A stretch of DNA of 64,000 bases from Patiria miniata (Eukaryota; Echinodermata; Asteroidea; Valvatida; Asterinidae): positions 13,653,176 to 13,717,175 of the forward strand of contig NW_024037056.1 of assembly GCF_015706575.1 (NCBI RefSeq), read 5' to 3'. Shown piece after piece: positions 32,430 to 41,989 of this stretch. The position numbers and the translations under genes were made by a program. The notes under the pieces were generated by a model, which saw only the letters and a list, made by a program, of their open reading frames with translations, did not search any database and was not told the origin of the DNA. Every line of letters begins with the position of its first letter. The first letter of the stretch is position 1.

Positions 32430-33020
32430 ATTATAGGGGACGTTGAACAATTACAATAGGGTCCACACCTCCACAAGGTCCACAATGGACGATCGTGTAC
32501 ATACAGAACATATGGGAGGTCGTACAAACAAAGGAGGGACAATAAGGGGTTCCACGATTGATGGTGCACTTGCCTTGCATACTCTTTGTGGACCTGTGAG
32601 CAAAAGAGGTCCACAGGATGCAGAAAGCGTGAATGCTTTGTGGACTTGCTCACGTCCACACTAGGTATCCCCTCTCTGGAAAACAGGTTTAGAGGCATTT
32701 TTCGGTTTGGTTTATGTGTCGCAAAATGAAAAGGAACACTCAAGGAAATAATGATAAAATTTCAATTGCGTTGAAAGAGTATTCACACAGTTGGAGTAAA
32801 ATTAGTTTTTTCCCCGGCTTTTCTGAACTACATGAATATAAAGGAATGCCCACATGTGGGCGCGTTCATGTATTCAAACCGTGGACGAAAAATTCCAGAG
32901 AACAAAAGAGAACAATATCGTCCACGATTCCCAGCATTGGGGTCGTGCACAAAACCTATGGGAGTACAAACAAAAGAGGGACAATAGGACGTCCACGTGT
33001 GTGGGTGCACGTGTGGGTGT
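32430..33020. repeat. degenerate repeats built on 'acaaacaaaggagggacaat'
   Basis: The core with 'tatgggagg..gtacaaacaaa' and 'gggacaataggg' followed by 'tccac' occurs near 32510-32555 and 32955-32998, and inverted near 44826-44902. Many 'gtccac' words lie between. It is probably a dispersed element of unknown class. Confidence 0.5.
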
Positions 33021-33319
33021 GTTCCATCCAGTAAGGACCATTACAAACGGTACGCGTACGGATACGTATGGGGCCCGGCCGCCCAGGGAAACAAGCATAT
33101 TGCATATCACGCCTTTTCGTGTAGTTATTTCACCCGAATACATCTTAACATTTTGATGTGAAATGCACATTGCTCATAGTGCCATATGATATAACCACAC
33201 AAAATGGTAATTTCAAAACTTTTTTTCCCAGCCGCGTATGTATCCCGTACGCGATAATGGTAAAACACGAAAAGGACGATTTACGAATGGGATCACGCGG
33301 TTGAGAGAGCGCGCGCTGC

Positions 33320-33450
33320 CGTCACTGTTCCATTCAAGACCCGCCTTCGCTCTGCCGACTTCTGTCACGTCACGAGTGGCGCAGTTGACGCAAAGCTACA
33401 ATAACACGCCAGCCACGAACCGCGGAAATCCTCCTTTCTCGAACGCTTCT
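33320..33450. repeat. conserved repeat pair, copy 1 (second at 36135-36245)
   Basis: 'gacttctgtcacg', 'gacgcaaag' and 'ataacacgccagccacga' appear in the same order in both places with moderate divergence. Class unknown. Confidence 0.55.
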
Positions 33451-34194
33451 TTCTAAATCTAGGGTTCACTTTAACAAGCCTCAGTTTTGGTGCACTAGTG
33501 AGTGGAAGCTATATTCAGAAATTCACATTTCTTTTAAAAAGAAAATATGCATAACAGCTTCAACCCACTCATTTTCATCCTTTAAAGGGCTAATGTAATG
33601 TAATGCTTTTAATGCAATCCTTGAAAGTGCACCGTACCTTTGTGTCTCGTTTTATCCTATTTTCGATATTCATTTTGCCATTTTCAAGGGTTATTTGGTG
33701 CCTTTTTGGTTTTTAATGCTAATGCAAATTACCATCTGGCAACGTATACTTTGCTGTTGTATTTTCTTGGTGATTCATTGTTGTGTCAGTGTCTAAGCTT
33801 AAATACTGGAATCCGGCGACCAGAAGCTTTTACTGCGGTGGTGTCACGCTCACGCGCATGCTGCACGCGTTCTTAAAGACGGGGCGCGCGCGCCTCGTCT
33901 TTTGGTATTCCTATTGGTCGAAGGATCCCGGAGTGCGTGCGTACTACCTGAGCGTTGCACCTGTGAGCAAAATGCTGCGCGTTTAGAATAACTAAGAAGT
34001 ATGAGCGTAAATCGAAGCCACGTGCATGACATTCGCACGTCGCCTAAGCCGCGTGACGCAGCCCGTTTTGCTAACAGAATTTACAACGTAAAATCAGATA
34101 ATGTCATGTCTAGGTTTTATTATATGTCTATGGTCTAAACACCACTGGGACATATTTGCATTCTGGTGCTCTACACAATTTCTGTCGATCAATC

Positions 34195-34700
34195 CAAATA
34201 TGAAAAGAAGAAAAACATGCAAGGAAAGAAGAAGGGGGTGGAGAAACAGAAAAAAACCACCATTTGATGGCTGGTTACTCTATTGGAAGTTAGTTGCTGC
34301 TTCGGCGAAAAAAATGGGAATACTTAACCTATCTTATGACGTTCATGTCTGGTGCTGTACGTATGGCTACCCAAAAAAAGAAACGGCAACCTTCAATTTG
34401 TAGATTGACGGAGCCTCTAGTTAATGTAACATACTGCGTATTGTCTAAAAATACATGTTTTATTGCTGTTTTGTCTTTGCACAGACGTAATAAAACGCTA
34501 CTCTGAATTATCGAAAGATTGGTGTAGGCGCCACTATACGAATGATTAATTTTATGCATAGGCGACATATGCATTTTTTCCAAAAATAAAGGTATTTGTG
34601 GTTTTTTGTTATTGCAGGGCATAATAAAATTGTGCGAAAGAATGGTTCATGGCCAACTCTGTAAGGAATACTATAGGCCTACTCTCCTACATATTAAGTT
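34195..34700 (+). mobile_element. partial copy of the palindrome-arm element
   Basis: It shares 'ctattggaagt..gttgctgc', 'atggctacccaaaa', 'attgacggag' and 'gcagggcataataaaa' in order with the right arm of the 42-44 kb palindrome. Diverged, non-coding. Confidence 0.6.
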
Positions 34701-34891
34701 ATGAAAGGAAATCGGGTGAAGTTCGATTACTATCAGCTACGTATACGACCCCCAAAAAAATTAGAAATGGAGCAGGATATATCAAATTATAGAATACTTC
34801 ATGGCAAGTAGAGATCAAGCAGTTTTGTGCCCGGGAATTACATTGCCCAGGGCAGTATCTATCAGCTCACAAAATGTGGGGAAATGTATGA

Positions 34892-34910
34892 TGACGTCAT
34901 GATGACGTCA
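34892..34910. promoter_or_regulatory. two perfect CRE palindromes (TGACGTCA)
   Basis: TGACGTCA at 34892-34899 and 34903-34910, 11 bp apart, between the two CRH genes. CREB-type factors bind this word and a CRE controls vertebrate CRH. The closely repeated layout can also be part of a dispersed repeat, so function is uncertain. Confidence 0.35.
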
Positions 34911-35374
34911 TACACAATCCATATTTTTTGGAAAATGTTTCATGTTTCTAAAAGGTTTTAATCTTATCATGAGCCGTTTGGGAGAAATTCCGTTTGTTTA
35001 AATATTGCTGGTGTCTCCTTCATTCGTTGGCTCTTGCCATTGAATACAACGACATGAAACAGCTTACGTTCTTGACGCCGGGCAACAGAGGTTTTTGCAA
35101 AATTGAACAAGGGCGGATGTAGCTTTCATGAAACGGGCTAGAGGGTGATATAAGGGGGAGGAGAGATAGAAGGGAGTGAGTCTAAGGCGTGTCGAAGGCT
35201 CGTCCTGCAAGGGGGTCTGGGCATGCCCCGAAAACAATTATGAAATCTACGATGATTTATCCTGCATTCAAAGGCAATTCAAGAACAAATTTAAGAATTT
35301 GAGAATTCCATTTATTATCTTTGGTCCCTTGTTTAATAGTGTTTTAACTTAAGTCAGCTGCTGAACGGCGGAGG

Positions 35375-36090
35375 TGGTTGCACCCCACCCGCAACACTAT
35401 ATCTGCCACTGTAGAGGGCGGCCTATTGGAAACCAGAGGGGGGAATTGTCCATTTGTCATTGACGAAAATGCTTTCAAGAAGTTCTTCTTCCTCGTTTAA
35501 TACTCACGAATATTAATTCGCAAAGACAATTTTTTTTTCTTCAAAAGACAGCCAGTCAACCCAAATATGCGAAGCAGAGGAAGTGACTGATCGCTGTTTG
35601 CTCTATTGGAAGTCTGTTGCTGCCTAATATGGGAGATATGATCTAATTTTTTGGTGCAAATATGGCTGCGCACAGTGTGGGTATACTCCAATTTGGAGTT
35701 TGACGGAGTCTCTGAGTCTCTGGAGTTTAGTAACATTATGTTCATCATCTAAAAATACGTGGTTTAATGGCTTTCTTGTCTTTGCAGGGTATAATAAAAA
35801 CTCGCTCTGAGCTGACGAAAGAATAGCTCGTGGCGCATGGCTTCACCTTATGAATATTAATCTTCTGCATATTTAGGCAACATTTGCTTCTTTTCTAAAA
35901 CATCATCGTGGCCACACTGTAAGGAATACACTCTCCCGTATGAGACAAAATCTGGGGAGGTGCCATTGCAATCAGTTATGGCAAAGAAAAACAATACAAA
36001 ATGGACTAGGATACTTCGTGTGATTTAGAAGAAAAGAAGGAAGTAAGATGATCCCTTGGAAATATGGATCAGAGTTTTACCACACCTCGT
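35375..36090 (+). mobile_element. single-arm copy of the palindrome element
   Basis: It follows the right arm of the palindrome (42999-43957) from 'cactgtagagggcggcctat' through 'gcagaggaagtgactg' to 'tagagttttac'-like text at the end. No ORF of interest. It shows that the arm is a dispersed element in its own right. Confidence 0.7.
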
Positions 36091-36134
36091 TTAAAGCAGT
36101 CTGTTTCATTGTTTTCTAAAAGGTCCAGGGTAAG

Positions 36135-36878
36135 ATTTCGCGTCCCTCGTTGATTCCAGACCCGCCCTCGCTCTGATGACTTCTGTCACGAGTTGCGCAG
36201 TCGACGCAAAGTTGACGTTTCATAACACGCCAGCCACGACCCACGTGGCTGATTACGATGTTGTCAGTATCATCTGGAATCCCCTCTTTTCTCGTACGCT
36301 TTAATAATATGTGTGTGTTAAGCTGGAGACGAGAATCAAAGAGATAAAACTGAGGGTTTATAAAAAGATGCGTGTTGACGGAAACTGGCATCATTTGGCT
36401 GATTATTTTGTCTTCCAAAAAGCGAAGTTGTTGTCCATCCGACGCCTTTTAGAGATAACGCTGCATTCACCGCAAGTGCCTTATTGATAGGTAAGTCTTT
36501 GTTTCATTCAACATTATTTTTGTTTTTCACTTGTTTGTTGTGGACTTCCGAGGTTATTTTTTTTCAAATGTTATTGCAGGACTTTAATTGCTCGATGCAT
36601 AGAAAAGAGAACTTGCATCAACATTCACAATAAAGACAAATTGGTGAAACGTTTTCAATTTCAGGTAACCTCGGACCGGAAATGACACACTTGTTTCTTC
36701 CTTTATCAGGCAATATTCATCAGGCCGCGTCCAGGTTACTCGGCTACGGCCGGCTATTACGAATGCGCCTATGGAAGTGGCTGGTTCTACTTCCCATAGA
36801 TGCGTGCGTTATTGATAGCCGTATCCGGGTGATTTGTACGCGTTCGTCCACCGTGTATAGTAGGCAATCTGTTAATAA
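36135..36878. other. no gene recognised
   Basis: The second copy of the 33320 repeat lies at 36135-36245. Splice-like words (ATAG|GTAAGT near 36490, TTGCAG near 36579) occur, but no coding exon or conserved partner supports a gene. Confidence 0.35.
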
Positions 36879-37042
36879 GGGAATAACTACGTGCTTGGCA
36901 TGTTTCAAACAAGTCCTTTTAAGACCGGCTTGGGGAATGGGCGCTGATAATGGCCCGAGCCGAAGGCGAGGGACATTATCGGCGAGAAGGGTCTTAAATT
37001 AAACGGACTTGTTTAATGCCGGCCAAGCACATATTTATTCCC
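36879..37042. mobile_element. 164-bp palindromic (foldback) element
   Basis: Left half gggaataactacgtgcttgg pairs with the right end ccaagcacatatttattccc; then AAACAAGTCC pairs with GGACTTGTTT; and the centre GATAATGGCCCGAGCC/GAA/GGCGAGGGACATTATC closes with a three-base loop. It is nearly one long hairpin without coding capacity, as in palindromic MITEs. Confidence 0.75.
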
Positions 37043-38089
37043 ATTCATAATATACCTTTTCAAAAAGTCCTATCAAGTCAAAATAATAAATTTCCAACGA
37101 TTTTGTACAACATTTTTACTTCATCTTTTTTTTTTTTAAGACACCCCACTAGCTATGTTATGGTATGTGACTCTTGCGAATAGTCCTAAACAACTCCTAA
37201 AATGGAGATTGGGCGCGCGCGTGGTGTGTACTGCGTGATGTGGCGTAGAATGCAGCGGTGTCGGTGAAGTGTGAATTTCGGACTACGAAATACAAAATCA
37301 TTAGTATTGCGCTTGCCCAAGTGAGAATTGAGAACGTTCAACCAATGAAAGGTTAAAAGGGACCAGATTGCATAGAAGTCCAAATTTCATATGACACTGG
37401 AAAGGTGTTTAAAACCAGTCAGCCGGTGTTTTATCAATCGTTTAAGACCGGCCACGTGACGGGTTGTCGACCAATAGAAATGGGTAAACTGTCGTTGGTA
37501 TTTATGAATGCCTGTTATTTCTATCACACGTAAAGAAGGTTTTGGTCCATTCCACGCCTTTCTCGCGGAATTAATTCGTGGTCCGACAGAAGTGTAACGA
37601 ACCTGCGGTGCTCGCGACACGAAAGACTGGTTGCTATAATTATGATGCAAGACTCCTTATCGAAGTAGATTACGCATAAAACCGCGTTCCATATGCAGGG
37701 GGTTTTCTTTTTATCCCTAATAAATGTATGGTTAGATTGCGTAGACAGTTATATGACACCAGCTCAGCACTGGAGGCACCGTGTGCCTATTTGCAAGCGT
37801 GATTTGTGCAAGTTCCAGAATAACAAACATCATTTTAGTCTAGGCAATATTTTAAATGGTTAAACGAAAAGACATTTTTATTTAAATAAAATGTAACTCA
37901 CATAATCCACCCTGAATTTAAAAAAAGTAGGGATGCCAAGCTGGATTACGGAGCACGAAACGGTGGAGACAAGACAGCGCGGACGACCTGGCACAATTTA
38001 TCACAGTCAAGTCTCTGAACATTAACTTTCTGTGCTCACTGTATGAGCATTGCACATTAGATTTCAGACTAGTAAAGTTGAGTCAGGTA
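37043..38089. other. no gene recognised
   Basis: AT-rich with a short GC-rich patch near 37205-37250. Both strands hold only short frames. Confidence 0.4.
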
Positions 38090-38272
38090 TATACACCTGA
38101 CTAGAGGTACACCTGTTTAGAGGTACACCTGTTTAGAGGTACACCTGTATAGAGGTACACCTGACTAGAGGTACACCTGACTAGAGGTTCACCTGCATAG
38201 AAGTACACCTGACTAGAGGTACACCTGTTTAGAGGTACACCTGTTTAGAGGTACACCTGTATAGGTACTAGG
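38090..38272 (+). repeat. 16-bp minisatellite, about 11 units
   Basis: The unit is tacacctgtttagagg with variants tgac and tgta/tgca in the middle, at a strict 16-bp step from 38092 to 38252. It lies about 70 bp upstream of the conserved 5' block of CRH-B. Confidence 0.9.
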
Positions 38273-38344
38273 TATACCACTATCGGTCAGTTTGGCCATT
38301 AATGCGAGGGTTCGTGTCACGATTTGAGGCACTTAATTTCTAAC

Positions 38345-38640
38345 ATATTTACTGAGCAGGCGCAGTAGTCAAGTCAATGAAGAAGAACAAACTCAGCAGT
38401 GCATAGCCTTAATCTGCTCTAAATCTCAATAGCAAATATTGCAATTTCGTCCACTTGCTCAGCTTCCATAATATTTATCGAGATGTCATCAAAGATTGTC
38501 TGTTCCCTTGAATTCATGTCAAAAACTATCAACATTTTGATTGAACAGTTGCCCAGGAGAGGAAGGGTGTTTGTTTGGACTAGCCCCCGCGAGATATCGG
38601 GAGATTTCGGTTGGGGAAACTCCATACCACTGAGTTCGTG
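38345..38640 (+). promoter_or_regulatory. conserved 5' block of CRH-B
   Basis: Homologous to 24955-25265; the GCAGGCGCAGTAG word is kept but the left half of the NRF1-like palindrome is changed to GAGC. Probably promoter or untranslated first exon. Confidence 0.45.
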
Positions 38641-39048
38641 CCTTCAGTCAACTGGTACAAAAAGCACGTCCAAGCAAACAAACAAGCAAACAATCTCCCC
38701 CCCCCCCAAAAAAAAAAATATATATATAAAAAAAAAAAAATAAATAAATAAATAAAACAAATACACCACATGCATCGCCTTGTCTCTCTTGAACTTAACA
38801 CGCCTCTGATTTCAACGCCATTATCTGTCAATTCCTTCCCCCCCCCCCTGCACGTTTGTTTCCGATATATACCACTGATGAGTTCTTGGAGGCGGAATTT
38901 TTGGTCTCATGATGACTTGAGGTTGGCTGTCCGGATTTTAGATGAGCAAAGGACGATAATAAAAAAAAAAGATTTCTTTCTCAACGGGTTTTTTTTTCTT
39001 CAAGAATAGCAGAATCCATTCTTTTACTTTACTCTTTTCTCTGACCAG
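38641..39048 (+). other. putative first intron region of CRH-B
   Basis: Low-complexity C, A and TAAA runs at 38698-38756, then weak similarity to 25290-25530. The 3' end 'ctcttttctctgaccag' at 39048 is a good acceptor for the coding exon. Confidence 0.45.
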
Positions 39049-39053
39049 TCAAG

Positions 39054-39789
39054 ATGAACGACCTCCGTCGAGTCATACTCCTCGCTTCCATGGCAACGCT
39101 CGTCGTTTTCATCAGCCGATCGTCTCGCTCCGATGCAGGTGAGGGAACCTGAACGGTCCTGTCGAGGCAGGAGGTTTTTTTAGACAGAATAACAGAGATC
39201 CCAGTCAGGAATCAGAGCCCAGCTTTGTCGAGTCGCTTTATGCAGATAACGCTGCTTAGTAATTAGCAGCTGTACACCCTCAACTAAAAAAAAAAAAAGG
39301 AAAAAAATACGCTATGTTTGTGGACAAACTGTTTCGACATTTTGTTATTGCATATGCCATGTGATAGACCGATATGACATAAATGTGCAGTAGAAATTAG
39401 GAACAGCTAAACAAAAGGGGGGGCTGTTGCCGAAACAGCAAAAACAGTTGCTTAATAGATATCTTTGCAAAGCAAGTTTAACTCTTTATGCAATATTGAT
39501 AGAGCGCCGGTGCCATGTTCCGGAAGTGGAAGGTGCAAATCCCAGTCTAATCTAAACAATATCAAAAGAATGACTTTAACAGCTAAGCGATTTGGTATTT
39601 TTAAAAAAAAATGGCGCTTTTTCCCGGACAGGTGGCATGGCTCCCGAAAAAAAGGATGTCAGCATCCATTTGCCAACGCCTGTGGAAGCCGTAGCTCGTC
39701 AGGAGCAACGACGAAAAGAAGAGGAAACCATAGAGCAGATCGCCTCGAATGAAGAGATATTCGAAAAGGTCGGTAGAAGACGAAGATAG
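39054..39789 (+). CDS. CRH/urocortin/DH44-type neuropeptide precursor, gene B
   Basis: Coding exons 39054-39138 and 39632-39789 join in phase 1, with donor GATGCAG|GTGAGG and acceptor CCGGACAG, the same intron position type as gene A. The 80-residue product has a signal peptide MNDLRRVILLASMATLVVFI to SRSDA (28 residues), a seven-residue linker GGMAPEK with Lys-Lys at 35-36, and a 39-residue peptide (37-75) starting DVSIHLP and ending SNEEIFEKV, then Gly-Arg-Arg-Arg-Arg and stop. The start SIxL and the end N-x-x-IF-x-x-V-amide match urocortin (SIDL ... NRIIFDSV-amide), the strongest family evidence here. An internal RRK (55-57) could be a further cleavage site. Exon 2 is far shorter than in gene A: the spacer is missing. 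Expected to be secreted and to act on a CRH-receptor-type class-B GPCR. Confidence 0.82.
39485..39605 (+). mobile_element. old SINE-like insert in the intron of CRH-B
   Basis: Counterpart of 26990-27110: 'gagcgccggtgccatgttcc', 'gtgcaaatccc', 'caatatcaaaagaatgac' and 'gcgatttggta' in order. It is followed almost directly by the exon acceptor, whereas gene A has a later MITE in between. Confidence 0.5.
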
Positions 39790-39838
39790 GAGGCATAACA
39801 GCGCCAGCAGGACCAACGGTTTACATTTATTTTAACGG

Positions 39839-41035
39839 GTAAGTAAAAATCCAACACAAATCCAACATTGACCAAACATTTACCACACTTTCAAAACTGC
39901 GGTTTTAATGTCTGCGGTATCTTGCAGGGTTAAAAAAAAACCAAGTTGGGTATGGCCTAATGAGAAAAATATAGTTTAAAACAATATTATAGGTTTGCAC
40001 CATTTTATAAAAAAAAACCATATGGACAAAGTACATGTATTATTGACTAATAATCCCTCAATTTCACGTAAATTTGCGTACTACTTTCACAAGTTATGTC
40101 CATTTAAAAAAAAAAAAATCACAAAATTCAGCTGTCCACCACCGATCATTTACCGTTCAAATACACGATGAAACAAGGACGTTTTCCTTCTTTCATGAAT
40201 GAACGAAAATTGTCGCAGGCAAATGGACAAAATTTCCATCATTTTTCGGAAAAAAAATACCCATATGCCTGTTCAAAACACAAAATCTAAAAATAATGTT
40301 TCGGTCTTGACAAAAATTACACAAATCTAATTTGAATCTGAATGCCTGTGTGTTATATCTGGTCCTCTCTCAGCCCAACGGCTTCAAATGGCATCCACGG
40401 ACAGCTGTAAAAATTGATTTCTTTTTAGTAAAATATTTATTTATTTATTTTTCATTTTACATCTTTTGACATTAAAACTTTAATAAAATAAACCGGAGAT
40501 GTCAAGGAAAAACTGGACAGTTTCTTCAAGATAATCAGCGATTACTTTTTTCTCTTCAAACGTCGGCGGATGGCTGCAAAATGCGCCAGACTAAATTTAG
40601 TGCAAAATATATGGGACTCCAGAGAGGCCACATAAAGCTTATACTCGATCTAAAAACACGTTAAAATTGTCCAGCAGCAGGATTCTAGTCAAACGAGTGA
40701 GTTTGGCGGTTTTGAGACATCTTACATTGAAAAAAAAAACTTTTAATTTTGCCGACGCGCATGGCTACGGCGACGCGCGCAGACCAGAAACCGGAGCCTT
40801 TTTATGGTCTTATTACATTGTGTCTGTAAAATTTCTGAAAGCGCTTGCAAATTTTGAATGTTGGAGAAAATTGGCCATGGTCTGCTGCCTAAATCCTTGT
40901 TTGTATAAACAGAGACATGTATCAAAGCTCGGAATGGATATATTTTTTTATCGATACTGAATTTTTAAGTGAGGAGTTTTCTTCTCTTTTTCTCTTTACA
41001 GGCCTGTCGCTCTTTGTTGCCCTCCTTACATCCAG
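39839..41035 (+). other. 3' UTR intron of CRH-B
   Basis: The donor TTAACGG|GTAAGT lies 49 bases after the stop. The acceptor is either TTACATCCAG at 41035, aligned with gene A, or CTCTTTACAG at 41001. The intron is AT-rich with no other gene seen. Confidence 0.6.
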
Positions 41036-41980
41036 CTTTCATCGAGACACACACAACAGGCTGAATTAATCTACTATAAAAGACTGATTTCTTATTCACG
41101 TTCGCCATGTTCCGCCTCGTCCACAAGTCCACCGTCTTTCTCAAGCCGCGCAGTCGTGGGGAGTAACGCCTTGACAAGCCCCTTCAACCCATACCCGATG
41201 CCCGCTGGCCAAGTCCCTCCAAAAATAACTCCAGGAACTCTTTCGACTCAGAGTGCGTCGTGGTGGGGGACCCACCTCAGTTCACGAACTTTTCAAAATG
41301 CAAAGAGGACCCAACGGAGATCTGTCCGTTGCATGAACACTGCCTCATATTCATAGAAACGAACATTAATATCTTACCGACGCCATCGTTTGGGATTAAC
41401 TGAATGCAGTGATATTTAAACAAACGAGAAAAACACGATTTCAGGATGTTCGCTTCTGCCAGCGTAAAGCTTTTGCAACATTGGGTGTAGTCCAAATCTC
41501 CAAATCAAATTTACAAATTTGCATGAAAAGGTTATGATATCGGTACAGTGGACAAGAGACCCATTTCCAAACTTATTTTTGCCTTCGAACAATCTTTCAC
41601 TTTTGACTTTCGACCTGAACCGTAGGGCATTAGAACCGTATGATCCTAATTCATTAAAATAAAGCGTGCAATACATACATAGCCAGTAAAGCATTAAATA
41701 ACGTATGGTGAAATATACGTGTGGTCAATAAAGCAATACAGCACGTTTAGTGCTTTATATGTAATGCGCACATTTGGTGTTAGCTGTGTATTTTGTGAAA
41801 GCTCCTGCCGTCATTCTTCGTTACCAAGCATTAGATTTTCGGATATCTTCAGTTGTGCATTTCTGAGATTTCCACATTCCTCAAAAAGAGCTGCATTATC
41901 ATTCAGTTTGTTTCAGAGCACAAATTTTGATAGCAACCGACTCCATCTCCAGTTTATTCCCAAAAAGTTCTCTGCGTAGG
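41036..41980 (+). other. 3' UTR exon and 3' end block of CRH-B
   Basis: 41036-41420 matches 28402-28860 and 41540-41980 matches 31740-32100. Here the two blocks are nearly adjacent, which suggests one terminal exon with AATAAA at 41658-41663 or 41727. Confidence 0.5.
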
Positions 41981-41989
41981 ATATTCCTC

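Larger units (their letters stand above)
21462..38102. repeat. long near-identical duplicate, copy A
   Basis: 16.6 kb that recurs at 47364-64000 in the same orientation. The offset is 25902 at the start and 25898 at the end, so net indel change is only 4 bp. Differences I found are 1-4 base indels, mainly in homopolymers (for example near 24853, 28870, 33769, 34592, 36106 and 37203). Confidence 0.95.

Noticed and set aside
38090-38272. A CRISPR-like array
   Set aside because: The 16-bp repeats are head to tail without spacers; this is a minisatellite in an animal genome.
901-39789. A functional link between the TRIM array and the CRH genes
   Set aside because: They lie on separate contigs joined by a placeholder gap and share only a dispersed MITE family.
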